Shown here: positions 54,783 to 64,000 of the stretch, one piece after another | Position numbering within the stretch: position 1 is the stretch's first letter | Layout of the letters: every line of letters begins with the position of its first letter | Source: Streptomyces sp. NBC_00237 | GTDB taxonomy: Bacteria; Actinomycetota; Actinomycetes; Streptomycetales; Streptomycetaceae | Reading direction: 5' to 3' | Assembly (NCBI RefSeq): GCF_026342435.1 | Contig: NZ_JAPEMT010000001.1 | Coordinates: 2,970,501 to 3,034,500, forward strand | DNA: 64,000 nucleotides | Made by a program: the position numbers and the translations under genes | Notes under the pieces: model-generated | What the model was told of the DNA's origin: nothing | The model's input: only the letters and a program-made list of their open reading frames with translations | Databases searched by the model: none

Positions 54783-57700
54783 GTGGCGATCCAGGTCGGG
54801 TCTGTCGAGGTCGACGTCGTCCCCAACACCCGGGGCATCTACGCGCAGTTGCGTTCGGCGCTCGTCCCCGCCGCCACCCGCGCCGGTGACGACGCGGGTT
54901 CGGCAGCAGGCCGATCGTTCGGCCCCGCCATGCAGGCACAGGTGGGCGACGTCGGCCTGCGGATCGGCCAGCAGATCGGCAGCCAGATCGCCGCCCGCAT
55001 CACCGCCGAGATCCGCAACGCGATGCGCAACGGCATCACCCAGGGTGGGGCTGCGGCCCGCCCGTCCGCCGTCCGGCAGGGCGACGACACGGGCGGCGCG
55101 TTCAGCCGTGCCCTGAAGACGCGGCTGGAAGCGGCGTTCCGCTCCCTCCCTAAGATCAACATTGATGCCAATACCAGTGAGGCCGACGCCGATCTACAGG
55201 CGCTCCGGGTCCGGATGGAGACCCTCGCCAACAAGCGGATCGGCATCGACATCGACGCCGCCCTCGCGAAGACCGAGATCAAGGAAATCGAGGCCGAGCT
55301 CACCCGGCTCGGCGCCTCGCACCCGAACGTCCAGGTCCGTGCGGACACGGCCGCCGCCCGTGCCGAGCTCGCTGCCGTCCGCGCGCAGATCGATGCCGTC
55401 GACGGTAAGCGTGCCCGCATCGACGTCGATACTTCGGGCGCTTTGTCGGCCGTCATGCAGCTCGCCATCGCCATCGGCGGGCTGGCGGCGATCCCGGCCG
55501 TTCCGATCCTGGCGGCGGGCATCGGCGCGGTCGGCTCCGCTGCGGTCGCCGCGGGTGTGGGTGTAGGCGCCCTCGCCGCCGTGGCGGCCCCCGCCTTCAT
55601 GAGCATCGGCGGGGCCCTGCAGGCGCAGAAGGCCGCACAGGACGCCGCTACGAACGCTACGGCCCGCGGTGGCCAAGCGGCTGGCCAAGGGGCCTCTAAG
55701 GCCCTCCAACTCGCCGGTGCCCAGCAGTCCCTGGCGACCGCGCACCGTAATGCCGCCCGGCAGATCAAGCAGGCCGAGCAGGGCGTGGGCGACGCCGTCC
55801 GCTCCGCCGCTGAGGCCGACGCCCAGGCGGCTCAGCAGGTCAAGGCCGCCCGACAGGGGCTCGCGGATGCCGTACAGCAGGCCGCGGATCGCCAGCGGGA
55901 TGCCGCCGAGCGGGTGGCGCAGGCGGAGCAGTCCCTCGCGGACGCGCAGCGCACGGCCCGTCAGGCTCAGCAGGATCTGACTCGGGCCCGCAAGGACGCT
56001 ACGGCGGAGCTCGCTGAGATGGGCGATCGCCTCACCAATGCGCGGCTGTCCGAACGGGACGCGGCGCTCTCGGTACAGGAGGCGGAGGTCCGGCTTCGCG
56101 CCACCCAGGTCACCGGCAGCAAGGCGACCGCCATCGAGCGGCAGCGTGCCCAGCTCGCCTACGACCAGGCAGTGCAGCGGCTCAAGGAACAGCAGGCCGA
56201 AACCAAGAACCTGACCTCCGAGAAGGCCGCGGCTGACAAGGCCGGTGTCGAGGGCTCGGAGACGGTCAAGGCCGCTCAGGAGCGTGTGGCGTCCGCCGAG
56301 CGCGGCGTCGCCGAGCAGCAGAAGGCTCTCGGTAAGGCGCGTACCGAGGCGGCACGGCAGCAAGTGCAGTCCCAGCGCGACATCGCGGCGGCGCAGGAGA
56401 AGGTCGCCGAGTCCCAGCGCAACGTCACACGCGTCCAGGAGGACGGTGCCCGTTCCGTCGCCCGCGCCCAGGACAGCCTCGCGGCAGCGCAGGCGTCCGC
56501 CGCCGACTCCATCGCCTCCGCGCAGCGTCAGATCGCCTCCGCTCAGCAGTCGGCTGCATCGACTGCGGCCGGGGGCATTGATCAGGCTGCCGTCGCGCAG
56601 GCCAAGTACCAAGCGGCACTGGCTAAGTTGACGCCGACGGCGCGTGCAACGTTCGACGCGTTCATCGCGCTCCGGACGGCGTTCAAGTCGTGGTCGGAGT
56701 CGTTGCAGCCTGCGGTGATGCCGCTCTTCACCCGCGCACTCGTCGGCCTGAAGAACTCGCTGCCGGGGCTGACCCCGTTCGTCCTGGCTGCGGCCAAGGG
56801 CATCGGCATCCTGCAGGACAAGGTGTCCGCCGGGTTCAAGTCGCCCTGGTGGAAGTCGTTCAAGAAGGATCTCGCCGGGGCGGTCGTCCCGGCGATCGTT
56901 GGCCTGGGCTCCGCCGTGGGCAACGTCTTCAAGACCATCGGTGGGATCGTCGACGCGTTCCTGCCGCACATGGACTCCATCAGCGAGCGCATGCAGGCCA
57001 TCACCGGCCGGTGGGCGAAGTGGGCGACTGGGCTGAAGGGGTCGCCGGAGTTCGAGCGCTTCCTGGCCTACGCCGCGCGGATGGGCCCGGTCCTCGCCAA
57101 GGCCATCGGCGACATCAGCAGCGCCTTCTACCAGATGGCCAAGGCGACGGCACCCCTGTCCGGTCCCGTCCTGACGGCTCTCGGTGCGGTCGCGCGTGCC
57201 ATCGCCTCGATCGCATCGAACCTGCCGTGGCTGATCCAGCTCATCTACGCGGTCTGGGTCGCAACGAAGCTCTGGACCTTGGCCGTGATCGCGTTCAACC
57301 TCGCCATGAACGCCAACCCCATCGTCCGCATCATCACGCTGATCGTCGCCCTCGTCGCTGCGGTGGTCTACGCGTACAAGAACTGGGAGAGCTTCCGGAA
57401 CGTCGTCGACACGGTCTGGTCAGCAATCAGCGCGGCAGCAATGTGGGCGTGGAATACGGTCCTCAAGCCCATCTTCGCCGCGTTCGCCGCAGCCTTCCGG
57501 GCGGTGGCGACGGTGGCGACGTGGCTGTGGGAGAACATCATCGGGCCCGTCTTCACCTTCATCGCGAACGCGGCGAAGGTGCTGTTCACGGTCGTCTTCA
57601 CCGTCCTGATCACCCCGCTCAAGACCGCGTTTGAGGTCATCGGGGCCGTGGTCTCCTGGCTCTGGACGAACATCTTCAGCCCGGTCTTCACGTGGATCGC

Positions 57701-59345
57701 CGAGAAGGCCCGGTGGCTCTGGCAGCAGCATCTGAAGCCTGTATGGGACCAGGTGAAGGTCGGCCTGGCGCAGCTCGGCGCGAAACTCAAGGAACTGTGG
57801 GACCGGTACGGGCGGCCGGTCATGGACTGGCTGGCCGAGAAGTTCACCTGGTTGTGGCAGCAGAAGATCAAGCCCTCACTGGACGCCATCAAGCCCGGCC
57901 TGAAGGCGCTCGGCGACCGGCTGATGCAGCTCTGGCGGGACTACGCCAAGCCCGCCTTGGAGTTCATCGGCGACAAGGCGGGCTGGCTGTGGCGTAACGC
58001 CCTGAAGCCAGCCTTCATCGTGATCGGGGGTGGACTGAGGGGGCTGGCGAAGAGCTTCGACGACACCCGGAGGAACATCGACACAGCCTGGTCCAAGCTG
58101 CGCGAGATCGCGCGGGCGCCTGTGCGCTTCATCATCGACCAGGTCTACAACCGGGGTCTCGTCCCCACCTGGAACGCCATCGCCACCGCGTTCGGCGCCC
58201 CGAAGATCCCGCGCATGGAAATCAAGGGCTGGGCAACCGGCGGTGTCCTGCCCGGATACACCCCGGGCCGTGACGTTCACCTGGCCGCCCTCTCCGGCGG
58301 TGAGGCTGTCATGCGCCCGGAGTGGACGCGGGCTGTCGGACCCGAATACGTGAACGCCATGAACGCCGCAGCCCGCGGCGGTGGTGTCACTGGTGTGCAG
58401 CGGGCCCTCGGCCTGCCCGGCTTCAAGGACGGCGGCATCTTCGACTGGATCGGTTCCGCCGCTTCAGCGGTCAAGGGGGTCGGCTCGAAGGCGTGGGAGG
58501 GTGTCAAGTCCGCCGCTGGCTGGTTGACGGATACGCTCGAATCCTCCGCCCGCGCAGGACTGAAGGCCGTGGTCAACCCGCTGATGGCCCTCTTCCCTTC
58601 GGGAGGCGGCGAGTTCGGCAGGATGATCCACAAGATCCCGTCGACGATGATCGACGCGATCCTCGGATACACCAAGAAGGCCGACGACAAGGGAGCCAGC
58701 TTCGGTGCCGGTAGCGGGGGTCCGATCGGCGGGACCATCCCCACCGGACAGCGCAGGGCGATCATCACCCAGGCGCTGGCCGCCGCAGGGGTTCCGCCGC
58801 CCGGCACCATGGGCCAGTGGCTTGCGGGCATGAACACCCTGATCACCCGCGAGTCCGGATGGAACCCCAGGGCACGCAACAACTGGGACATCAACGCCAA
58901 GAACGGCGTCCCCTCCCAGGGCCTGGCTCAGACGATCCCGCCGACCTGGAGCGCCTACGTACCCGCCTCGCTGCGGTCGCGCGGCATCCTCGACCCGGTA
59001 TCCAACGTTGCTGCCGCCGTCCGCTACATCGTGTCGAGGTACGGCAACATCACCAACGTCCAGCAGGCCAACGCCAACCGACCGCCCGCCGGGTACGACT
59101 CCGGCGGCTACCTCCAGCCGGGCCTCAACCTTGCCTACAACGGCACCGGCAAGCCGGAGCCGGTGTTCACCTCCCAACAGGCGAACGCGCTGATCGGCAT
59201 GGCGGCCTCCGGTGGCAGCGGCATCGGCGACCTGAACGTCAAGGTCTACGTCGGAGATCGGGAGATCACCGACATCGCTCGCGCTGAAGTCCACGCCAGC
59301 AACGGCCAGCTGATCCAAGTCCTCAACGCGCGAGGGGGTAGCTGA
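54783..59345 (+). CDS. Tape measure protein with lytic transglycosylase domain
   Basis: A 1520-aa protein that sets tail length and leads DNA into the cell. Residues 1-200 are mixed; about 219-270 are strongly hydrophobic; 280-620 form a long coiled coil; about 880-1080 hold six Trp-rich repeats (WLWxxxxxPxF type at roughly 887, 914, 960, 978, 1024, 1069). A transglycosylase (SLT) domain lies at about 1320-1450, with the catalytic Glu in TRESGWNP near 1357 and GLAQTIPPTW. That domain would cut cell-wall glycan at entry. GTG 54783 follows GGGAGGAGG. Confidence 0.9.
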   Translation: MAIQVGSVEVDVVPNTRGIYAQLRSALVPAATRAGDDAGSAAGRSFGPAMQAQVGDVGLRIGQQIGSQIAARITAEIRNAMRNGITQGGAAARPSAVRQGDDTGGAFSRALKTRLEAAFRSLPKINIDANTSEADADLQALRVRMETLANKRIGIDIDAALAKTEIKEIEAELTRLGASHPNVQVRADTAAARAELAAVRAQIDAVDGKRARIDVDTSGALSAVMQLAIAIGGLAAIPAVPILAAGIGAVGSAAVAAGVGVGALAAVAAPAFMSIGGALQAQKAAQDAATNATARGGQAAGQGASKALQLAGAQQSLATAHRNAARQIKQAEQGVGDAVRSAAEADAQAAQQVKAARQGLADAVQQAADRQRDAAERVAQAEQSLADAQRTARQAQQDLTRARKDATAELAEMGDRLTNARLSERDAALSVQEAEVRLRATQVTGSKATAIERQRAQLAYDQAVQRLKEQQAETKNLTSEKAAADKAGVEGSETVKAAQERVASAERGVAEQQKALGKARTEAARQQVQSQRDIAAAQEKVAESQRNVTRVQEDGARSVARAQDSLAAAQASAADSIASAQRQIASAQQSAASTAAGGIDQAAVAQAKYQAALAKLTPTARATFDAFIALRTAFKSWSESLQPAVMPLFTRALVGLKNSLPGLTPFVLAAAKGIGILQDKVSAGFKSPWWKSFKKDLAGAVVPAIVGLGSAVGNVFKTIGGIVDAFLPHMDSISERMQAITGRWAKWATGLKGSPEFERFLAYAARMGPVLAKAIGDISSAFYQMAKATAPLSGPVLTALGAVARAIASIASNLPWLIQLIYAVWVATKLWTLAVIAFNLAMNANPIVRIITLIVALVAAVVYAYKNWESFRNVVDTVWSAISAAAMWAWNTVLKPIFAAFAAAFRAVATVATWLWENIIGPVFTFIANAAKVLFTVVFTVLITPLKTAFEVIGAVVSWLWTNIFSPVFTWIAEKARWLWQQHLKPVWDQVKVGLAQLGAKLKELWDRYGRPVMDWLAEKFTWLWQQKIKPSLDAIKPGLKALGDRLMQLWRDYAKPALEFIGDKAGWLWRNALKPAFIVIGGGLRGLAKSFDDTRRNIDTAWSKLREIARAPVRFIIDQVYNRGLVPTWNAIATAFGAPKIPRMEIKGWATGGVLPGYTPGRDVHLAALSGGEAVMRPEWTRAVGPEYVNAMNAAARGGGVTGVQRALGLPGFKDGGIFDWIGSAASAVKGVGSKAWEGVKSAAGWLTDTLESSARAGLKAVVNPLMALFPSGGGEFGRMIHKIPSTMIDAILGYTKKADDKGASFGAGSGGPIGGTIPTGQRRAIITQALAAAGVPPPGTMGQWLAGMNTLITRESGWNPRARNNWDINAKNGVPSQGLAQTIPPTWSAYVPASLRSRGILDPVSNVAAAVRYIVSRYGNITNVQQANANRPPAGYDSGGYLQPGLNLAYNGTGKPEPVFTSQQANALIGMAASGGSGIGDLNVKVYVGDREITDIARAEVHASNGQLIQVLNARGGS

Positions 59346-61588
59346 TGGCGATCCCCGGCAACCTGTTGTCGCAGGTCACGGAGTCCATCGACCCGAACAC
59401 TTCAGGCTGGGCTCCGCTCCTCAACTGCACCCTGGCGAAGGGCACTGGAGGGAGGAACGGCGGTGACGGCTGCCTCGCCATCAAGTCTGTCGCCGCCGGG
59501 GAGATGCGGGCCCGGACCGCCTCGTCGTACCCGGTCGTGGCGGGCACGGTCTACCTCGCCTTCGCCGATGCGGGCGGGGGGACTGTCCCGGAGAGGATCG
59601 GTATCCGCTGGCTGTCCGCATCGAATGCGGAGCTCTCCATCCTGTGGTCCCTGACGACAGCCACAGCGATGGCGGGCTGGCACCGGATCAGCGTGGCCGG
59701 TGCCGCCCCAGTGGGTGCGGTCCGCGCGCAGGTCGTCATCTCGTCGACTCCCGCAGCCGCGTTGGTGACGACCTACGCGGAAAACATCTACCTGGGGCTG
59801 CCGATCCGCACCACTGGCAATCTGCTCAGCTACGCCGCCGAATCAACGGAGGTCTCCGCCGGGCAGTGGGCGGCCGAGGTCAACGCGACGCTCGGCCGGT
59901 CCGTCCCTGCCGTCGCCTGGTCTGTCGACAACTACCTGGGGGGCGGCCACGTCCTCACGGTCACCGCGACCGGCGCGGGCAACGCCGCAGCTTTGTGCAC
60001 AGAGCGCCCGTCGGTGACCCCGGGCACTGAGTACCTGGCCTACGCGTACATCGGTCCGCCCACGCTGGCGTCCGACACCTGGATTGAGCTGCGGTTTTAC
60101 GACTCCAACGGCAACCAGATCCAGGCCACACGCTCGTCCCTGGCGGCCCCTGGAACGGGTCTCTACCGGCAGCGAGTGTCCGCCTACGCTCCGACGCTCG
60201 CCGCAACGTGCTCCGTCGCGGTCGGAATCAACGGGGCCAGTGCCGCGCAGGTGGTCCGCCTGGAGACGGTCGTCATCATGGCCGCCTACGTCCTGCAGTA
60301 CGGCACCGTCGTGCCGTATGCGGACGGGTCCTTCGAGCAGGGCGTCGCGGGCTGGACCAAGACCGCCGGGGTCGCGACTTTGGCCCGCTCGACGCCGTGG
60401 GGCACCTACTCCCTCGACGGCGCGTACTCCCTGACCGTGACGTCGGCGACCGCGACGGCATCGACGATCAGGTCCGCGAAGTTCCCCTTGCCCTCTGACT
60501 CCGGCGGCAAGGGGTTCCGCCTGATGGCGGGCACCCAGGTCACCGCAGGCGGCTGGACGGCCACGAGGGGGGTCCGCTGGTACACCGCCGCGAACACCGA
60601 CCTGGGGCTGACCGCCTCCGCATCTGGTGCGATCCCGGGCAGCGGCTGGTGGTACCTCAGCAACGACCTGACGGCCCCGGCCACGGCGACGCAGGCGGCG
60701 ATCGAGTGGACGGTCACGGCGACCGCCATCAACTCGGTCCTGCGCATGGAATCCGTGGCCCTGTGGCAGGCGCTGCCTCTGGTGGCCGTGACCGCCGTTG
60801 ATGCGACGGCGTCCATCACGCTCACCCTGCGCGAGCTGACGGCCGGTGACCTGGTCACCGTGTGGCGGGTCCTCGGCGACGGCTCGCGCACTCTGGTCCG
60901 CGGGCCGTCCGGGCTGATGGAGCGTGTGGTGCTCGCCTCGGACCTCTTGGTCGTCGAGGACTACGAGGCGCCGCTCGGGGTGCCGGTCAGCTACTACGTC
61001 GAGGTCCGCGACGCGCTCACCGACGCCTTGCTGAGCACCCGTTCGTCGGACACGGTCACCATCACCGCAGGCGACGCAAGCATGGCCTGGCTGAAAGACC
61101 CCGGTAATCCGCAGCGCAACATGCAGGTCATGGTGCAGCAGGCTCCGGCCTGGCAGCGGTCCGTCGAGCAGTCGACATACCACGTCAAGGGCCGCCGGAA
61201 CCCGGTCGTCCTGTCCGGCGTCCGCAGCGGCCTGGAGGGCGAACTGGCTGTCTGGACCCAGTCGGACGACGAGCGCGCGGGGCTGCACTGGCTCCTCGAC
61301 TCCGGGCGGGTGCTCCTGTGGCAGGCGGTTCCGGGCATGGGCGTGGCCGACATGTACGTTTCCGTCGGCCAGGTCACCGAGTCCCGCAACGGCGGCACGG
61401 CGATGGAGCCCTGGCGGGCCTGGCAACTGCCGCTCGCCGAGGTCGACTTGCCCGTCACCACCGGCGTCAACGGCAGCGGGGGCCGAACCTGGGTCGACGT
61501 GCTCGCCGAGTACGACACCTGCACTGACCTGCTGGCCGCCTACGCCACCTGCGAAGACCTCCTCCTCGACCACCGCATCGGGGGGTGA
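59345..61588 (+). CDS. Minor tail protein with repeated carbohydrate-binding-like domains
   Basis: A 747-aa protein. Residues 1-145, 150-320 and 325-480 each look like a jelly-roll domain (NLLSQVTESIDPNTSGWAP; NLLSYAAESTEVSAGQWAAE; DGSFEQGVAGWTKTAG), the first two with a shared N-L-L-S opening and so a probable internal repeat. The C-terminal 260 residues are a distal-tail-like domain (GRRNPVVLSGVRSGLEGELAVWTQSDDERAGLHWLLDSGRVLLWQ). It probably forms part of the tail tip and binds host surface sugar. Overlaps the tape measure stop. Confidence 0.8.
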   Translation: MAIPGNLLSQVTESIDPNTSGWAPLLNCTLAKGTGGRNGGDGCLAIKSVAAGEMRARTASSYPVVAGTVYLAFADAGGGTVPERIGIRWLSASNAELSILWSLTTATAMAGWHRISVAGAAPVGAVRAQVVISSTPAAALVTTYAENIYLGLPIRTTGNLLSYAAESTEVSAGQWAAEVNATLGRSVPAVAWSVDNYLGGGHVLTVTATGAGNAAALCTERPSVTPGTEYLAYAYIGPPTLASDTWIELRFYDSNGNQIQATRSSLAAPGTGLYRQRVSAYAPTLAATCSVAVGINGASAAQVVRLETVVIMAAYVLQYGTVVPYADGSFEQGVAGWTKTAGVATLARSTPWGTYSLDGAYSLTVTSATATASTIRSAKFPLPSDSGGKGFRLMAGTQVTAGGWTATRGVRWYTAANTDLGLTASASGAIPGSGWWYLSNDLTAPATATQAAIEWTVTATAINSVLRMESVALWQALPLVAVTAVDATASITLTLRELTAGDLVTVWRVLGDGSRTLVRGPSGLMERVVLASDLLVVEDYEAPLGVPVSYYVEVRDALTDALLSTRSSDTVTITAGDASMAWLKDPGNPQRNMQVMVQQAPAWQRSVEQSTYHVKGRRNPVVLSGVRSGLEGELAVWTQSDDERAGLHWLLDSGRVLLWQAVPGMGVADMYVSVGQVTESRNGGTAMEPWRAWQLPLAEVDLPVTTGVNGSGGRTWVDVLAEYDTCTDLLAAYATCEDLLLDHRIGG

Positions 61589-61591
61589 TCG

Positions 61592-62683
61592 ATGTACCCG
61601 GTCAGCGACCGCTTCCTGCGGCGTCTCGCCGAGTCGCACCGCCCGGTCACGGAGGTCCTGCTGATCCGCACCGATGGCGAGGTCGTCCCCCTGGAGCACA
61701 CCGGCGGCAGCGTCAGTGCCGACCGGGGCCAGGCCATCCGCCGGACCTGCACCGTCACCATCGCAGACGTCTCGCTGATCCCCAGGACGCCAGCGGACCA
61801 GCTGGCCATGTACGGGGCCCGGTTGAGGATCTCGCGCGGTGTCGACTACGGCGACGGATCACAGGAGTTGGTGCCGCTCGGGGTGTTCCGTCTGGATTCC
61901 GTCGAGGGTGACCCGACGGACGGCCCCGTCACCCTGACCGGCAAGGACATCAGCGTGTGCGTCACGGACGACCGCTTCACCGCGCCGTACCGGGCGACCA
62001 CCACAGCGGTCGGCGCCATCGAGACGCTCATACTCCGCAGTCTCCCCGACGCCACGGTCATCGCGACTGCCGTCGACGCTGCGATTGGCTCCCGAACCTG
62101 GGACGTCGAGGCAGACCCGTGGGCGGCTGTGCAGGAGATCGCCGCATCCGTGGGAGCGGTCTGCTTCGCGAATCCCGACGGGATTTTCACCATCGCTACC
62201 CTGCCTGACCTGCTGACGACCGACCCGGCCTGGGCAGTTGAGGCGAGCGAGGGAGGCGTGTACGTCCGGGGCTCCCGGGGGATGTCCGCAGACCGCGTCT
62301 ACAACGGGGTCCTGGCCCGCGGGGAAGGCGCGGAGGCGAACACCGCGCCTGTCCAGTGGCTCGCCACGGACGCCGACGCCGACAGCCCTACGTACTGGGG
62401 CGGGCCGTTCGGGCGGCGACCCATGTTCTACAGCTCCAGCACCCTGACGTCGGTGAACGCCTGCCAAGCGGCGGCCAACCTGAAGCTCGCGGCAGGCCGC
62501 GCACCCAACGCGAAGGGCGACTTCTCGGCTCTGCCGAACCCTGCCCTGGAGTGCGGCGACGTCATCCGTGTCACCCACCCGGACGGCCTCCGAGAGCTGC
62601 ACCAGGTGCAGTCATTTAGCGTGCCGCTCGACGAGGGCGGCGACTTCCCGATCGCCACGATCTCGGCGAAGGAGGATGCGTGA
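61592..62683 (+). CDS. Tail hub protein, DUF5047-like
   Basis: A 363-aa protein (MYPVSDRFLRRLAESHRPVTEVLLIRTDGEVVPLEHTGGSVSADRGQAIRRTCTVTIAD) of the DUF5047 kind found in the tail tips of Streptomyces siphoviruses. The C-terminal part contains a hub-like region (GDVIRVTHPDGLRELHQVQSFSVPL). Only 3 bases follow the preceding stop. Confidence 0.8.
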   Translation: MYPVSDRFLRRLAESHRPVTEVLLIRTDGEVVPLEHTGGSVSADRGQAIRRTCTVTIADVSLIPRTPADQLAMYGARLRISRGVDYGDGSQELVPLGVFRLDSVEGDPTDGPVTLTGKDISVCVTDDRFTAPYRATTTAVGAIETLILRSLPDATVIATAVDAAIGSRTWDVEADPWAAVQEIAASVGAVCFANPDGIFTIATLPDLLTTDPAWAVEASEGGVYVRGSRGMSADRVYNGVLARGEGAEANTAPVQWLATDADADSPTYWGGPFGRRPMFYSSSTLTSVNACQAAANLKLAAGRAPNAKGDFSALPNPALECGDVIRVTHPDGLRELHQVQSFSVPLDEGGDFPIATISAKEDA

Positions 62684-63300
62684 CGACCTCGGCGCACAGT
62701 CAAGTGCGCGCTCTTGCTGGCGCGTTGAAGCAGCAGGCTGTCGATGTCGGCTCGGCAACGCCGTCCGTGCGCGGCGCCGACTTCCGCATGGCCACGGTCG
62801 CCTCCGTGGCTGCGGACGGCACGATCGCCACCACCGACGGCATCAGCGCCCGCCGCGACGAGGCATACCAGGCGCCCGCCGTCGCCGACGTCATCGTCCT
62901 GGAGGTCTCCGGCTCCGGCAGCTGGGTCGCCCGCGGCCGACTCGCCTCGACAACGGCACCGACAGGGGAGTGGGTCACCCCAGCCCTGGGTGCCGGGTAC
63001 ACCGCCCTGCTCGGCACCCCGCAGTACCGCATGGTCGTCATCGCAGGCCAGACGTGGATTCAGTGGCGGGGCGGCGTCCAGTGGACGACCTCCGGCACAC
63101 CGCCGCTGACAGGCAACATCCTGGCCGCCGCCCTACCGGTGGCATACAGGCCGACCGGGCAGCGGACCTTGCCGATAGCGGCCGGTGGCGCCGTGGTCAA
63201 GCTCGACGCCACGGCGGCCGGGCAGCTCCAGATCATCAACACGACCGCGGGCGGCCTCACGACGTGGGTCTCCCTCCACGGCGTCCAGTACACCCCCTAG
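62680..63300 (+). CDS. Minor tail protein (206 aa)
   Basis: A 206-aa protein. The first 95 residues form a small beta domain (FRMATVASVAADGTIATTDGISARRDEAYQAPAVADVIVLEVSGSGSWVARGRL) usual in tail-tip proteins; the C-terminal half (LTGNILAAALPVAYRPTGQRTLPIAAGG...WVSLHGVQYTP) resembles a receptor-binding tip, also seen in the next protein. GTG 62680 overlaps the hub stop. Confidence 0.7.
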   Translation: MTTSAHSQVRALAGALKQQAVDVGSATPSVRGADFRMATVASVAADGTIATTDGISARRDEAYQAPAVADVIVLEVSGSGSWVARGRLASTTAPTGEWVTPALGAGYTALLGTPQYRMVVIAGQTWIQWRGGVQWTTSGTPPLTGNILAAALPVAYRPTGQRTLPIAAGGAVVKLDATAAGQLQIINTTAGGLTTWVSLHGVQYTP

Positions 63301-63307
63301 GAGTCTC

Positions 63308-63940
63308 ATGCCGACCACTGACGCCTACGGGCAGGGCATCAGCATCACCTCGCCGACCGACCCGCCCGACATTCCCGCCACCGCGCAGGCCCTCGGCAGC
63401 GGGCTGGTGCCCCGGTCGGTCATGCGGTTCACGTCAGCTTCGCAGCGCAACGCCACGCTGACGTCTCCGATCGCCGGGATGGTCGCGTTCCTGACCACGG
63501 AGAAGCTGTTCACCGGATACGACGGCAGCGCGTGGGTCGTCCTCGCGGCGGGGTCATCGACGTGGTCGACGATCTCTCCGGCGTCCGGGTACAGCCACAA
63601 CGGGAACGACAACGGCACCGCTCAGTACCGGGTGGTCAATCTCTTCGGCGAGTTGACGGTGATGCTGCAGGGCGGCATCAACGTGCCGTACTCCGGATCC
63701 CCGGCCACCATCGGCAACGGCGGCATCCTCAACTCGACGCCACTGCCCGCTGCTGCCCGTCCCGCAGGTCTCCGCTCCGTCGCTGCCGCCTGCTCACAGG
63801 TCACCAGCGCCTCCAACACCGTCAAGGTGGATGCCCAATCGGACGGCTACCTGCGGATCGTCGGCACCACCGCCAGTAATGCGGCTAACCGCGTCACACC
63901 CCCGTGGGTCTCGTTGAACGGCCTCTTCTACAGCCTCTGA
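63308..63940 (+). CDS. Tail fibre-like protein (210 aa)
   Basis: A 210-aa protein starting MPTTDAYGQGISITSPTDPPDIPA, a common opening of Streptomyces phage tail proteins. Its C-terminal half (ILNSTPLPAAARPAGLRSVAAACSQ...GYLRIVGTTASNAANRVTPPWVSLNGLFYSL) repeats the C-terminal pattern of the protein before it (NILAAALPVAYRPTGQRTLPIAA...WVSLHGVQYTP), so both carry the same type of tip domain. Confidence 0.7.
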   Translation: MPTTDAYGQGISITSPTDPPDIPATAQALGSGLVPRSVMRFTSASQRNATLTSPIAGMVAFLTTEKLFTGYDGSAWVVLAAGSSTWSTISPASGYSHNGNDNGTAQYRVVNLFGELTVMLQGGINVPYSGSPATIGNGGILNSTPLPAAARPAGLRSVAAACSQVTSASNTVKVDAQSDGYLRIVGTTASNAANRVTPPWVSLNGLFYSL

Positions 63941-63960
63941 GCTGCACCAACTCCCGCGCC

Positions 63961-63984
63961 GCCCCGTCAAGTCGGGGCCTTTCG
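63961..63984 (+). terminator. Terminator fused to leader of the next gene
   Basis: GCCCCG/CGGGGC stem with a 6-base loop and TTTCG, followed by CATGTCTGGAGGAG, a ribosome site for a gene that starts outside the window. Confidence 0.6.
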
Positions 63985-64000
63985 CATGTCTGGAGGAGTC

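Larger units (their letters stand above)
6063..64000. mobile_element. Siphovirus prophage, left end; right end outside window
   Basis: All genes from the integrase (6213) to the window end form a continuous phage layout: integrase and repressor, early recombination/replication operon, an AICE-like transfer module, then packaging, head and tail genes. The left border lies between 6063 and 6212, where host coding ends. No lysis genes, attR or right host flank are seen. The length therefore exceeds 57.9 kb. The broken terminase at 44.9 kb raises doubt about its ability to form particles. Confidence 0.9.

Noticed and set aside
59843..61699. Minus-strand open frame of 618 codons opposite the minor tail gene
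   Set aside because: Composition is that of a GC-driven shadow (Arg, Gly, Ala rich) and it would cross two tail genes in a compact operon.
6063..64000. Two independent elements side by side rather than one prophage
   Set aside because: Only one integrase and no host genes or complete att pair are seen between the parts, and early and late phage genes flank the transfer block. A composite origin remains possible.

Overview
The window is high-GC DNA from a Streptomyces (or very close actinomycete) chromosome. This rests on the GC-rich third codon positions, frequent GTG starts, leaderless promoter geometry, actinobacterial families (OFA transporter with its small partner, DUF2637, DUF6303-like, DUF4429) and host gene content. 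Positions 1-6062 are host DNA: the end of an OFA-type MFS transporter plus a 40-aa partner, a bidirectional terminator, a leftward tRNA operon (Gly, Cys, Val, Val, Val), a pabB-pabC pair, a tandem GNAT acetyltransferase, a DsbA-like thioredoxin-fold protein and a small membrane protein.

From about 6.06 kb to the end of the window is one large prophage whose right end, lysis genes and attR lie outside. Its left end holds a leftward tyrosine integrase, a small ORF and a leftward XRE repressor, facing a rightward HTH gene across an operator-rich gap. From 8.7 to 24.3 kb runs a tightly packed early operon with mostly ATGA or GTGA overlaps: HTH proteins, YqaJ exonuclease plus RecT, a solo DNA methyltransferase, a replication-type HTH protein, a deoxyribosyltransferase-like protein, an HNH protein and many tiny Cys-rich proteins. 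Positions 24.3-25.6 kb hold small genes, mostly leftward, and 25.6-26.06 kb is non-coding with regularly spaced repeats.

Positions 26.06-36.1 kb do not look like phage DNA. They resemble the transfer region of an actinomycete integrative and conjugative element (AICE): a GIY-YIG/winged-helix protein, a GntR-UTRA regulator, an excisionase-like HTH protein, a NUDIX hydrolase, a DUF2637 (SpdB-like) membrane protein fused to an HTH domain, small membrane proteins, a 665-aa FtsK/TraB-like translocase and a ParB-like protein. Three repeat systems lie in it: a 21-bp promoter/operator in two copies with identical promoter geometry, ten copies of CGTGGCA inside the DUF2637 gene, and a dense GCTGACACC array at the end of the translocase gene.

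Positions 36.2-64 kb are the late siphovirus region: a promoter followed at once by a terminator, fibre-like proteins (one collagen-like), a glycosylation cassette (two sugar-related enzymes and a methyltransferase), HNH proteins, a primase-like protein, terminase small subunit, a terminase large subunit broken by 5 extra bases at its P-loop, portal, MuF-like protein, scaffold, capsid, a second glycosyltransferase, connectors, an antisense DUF4429 gene, tail tube, tail chaperones joined by a GGGAAAG -1 frameshift, a 1520-aa tape measure with a lytic transglycosylase domain, and tail-tip proteins. Hairpins fused to CTGGAG-type ribosome sites separate the high-dose structural genes. The most notable point is the combination: a tailed-phage prophage that also carries a conjugation-type DNA translocase and its own candidate recognition array.
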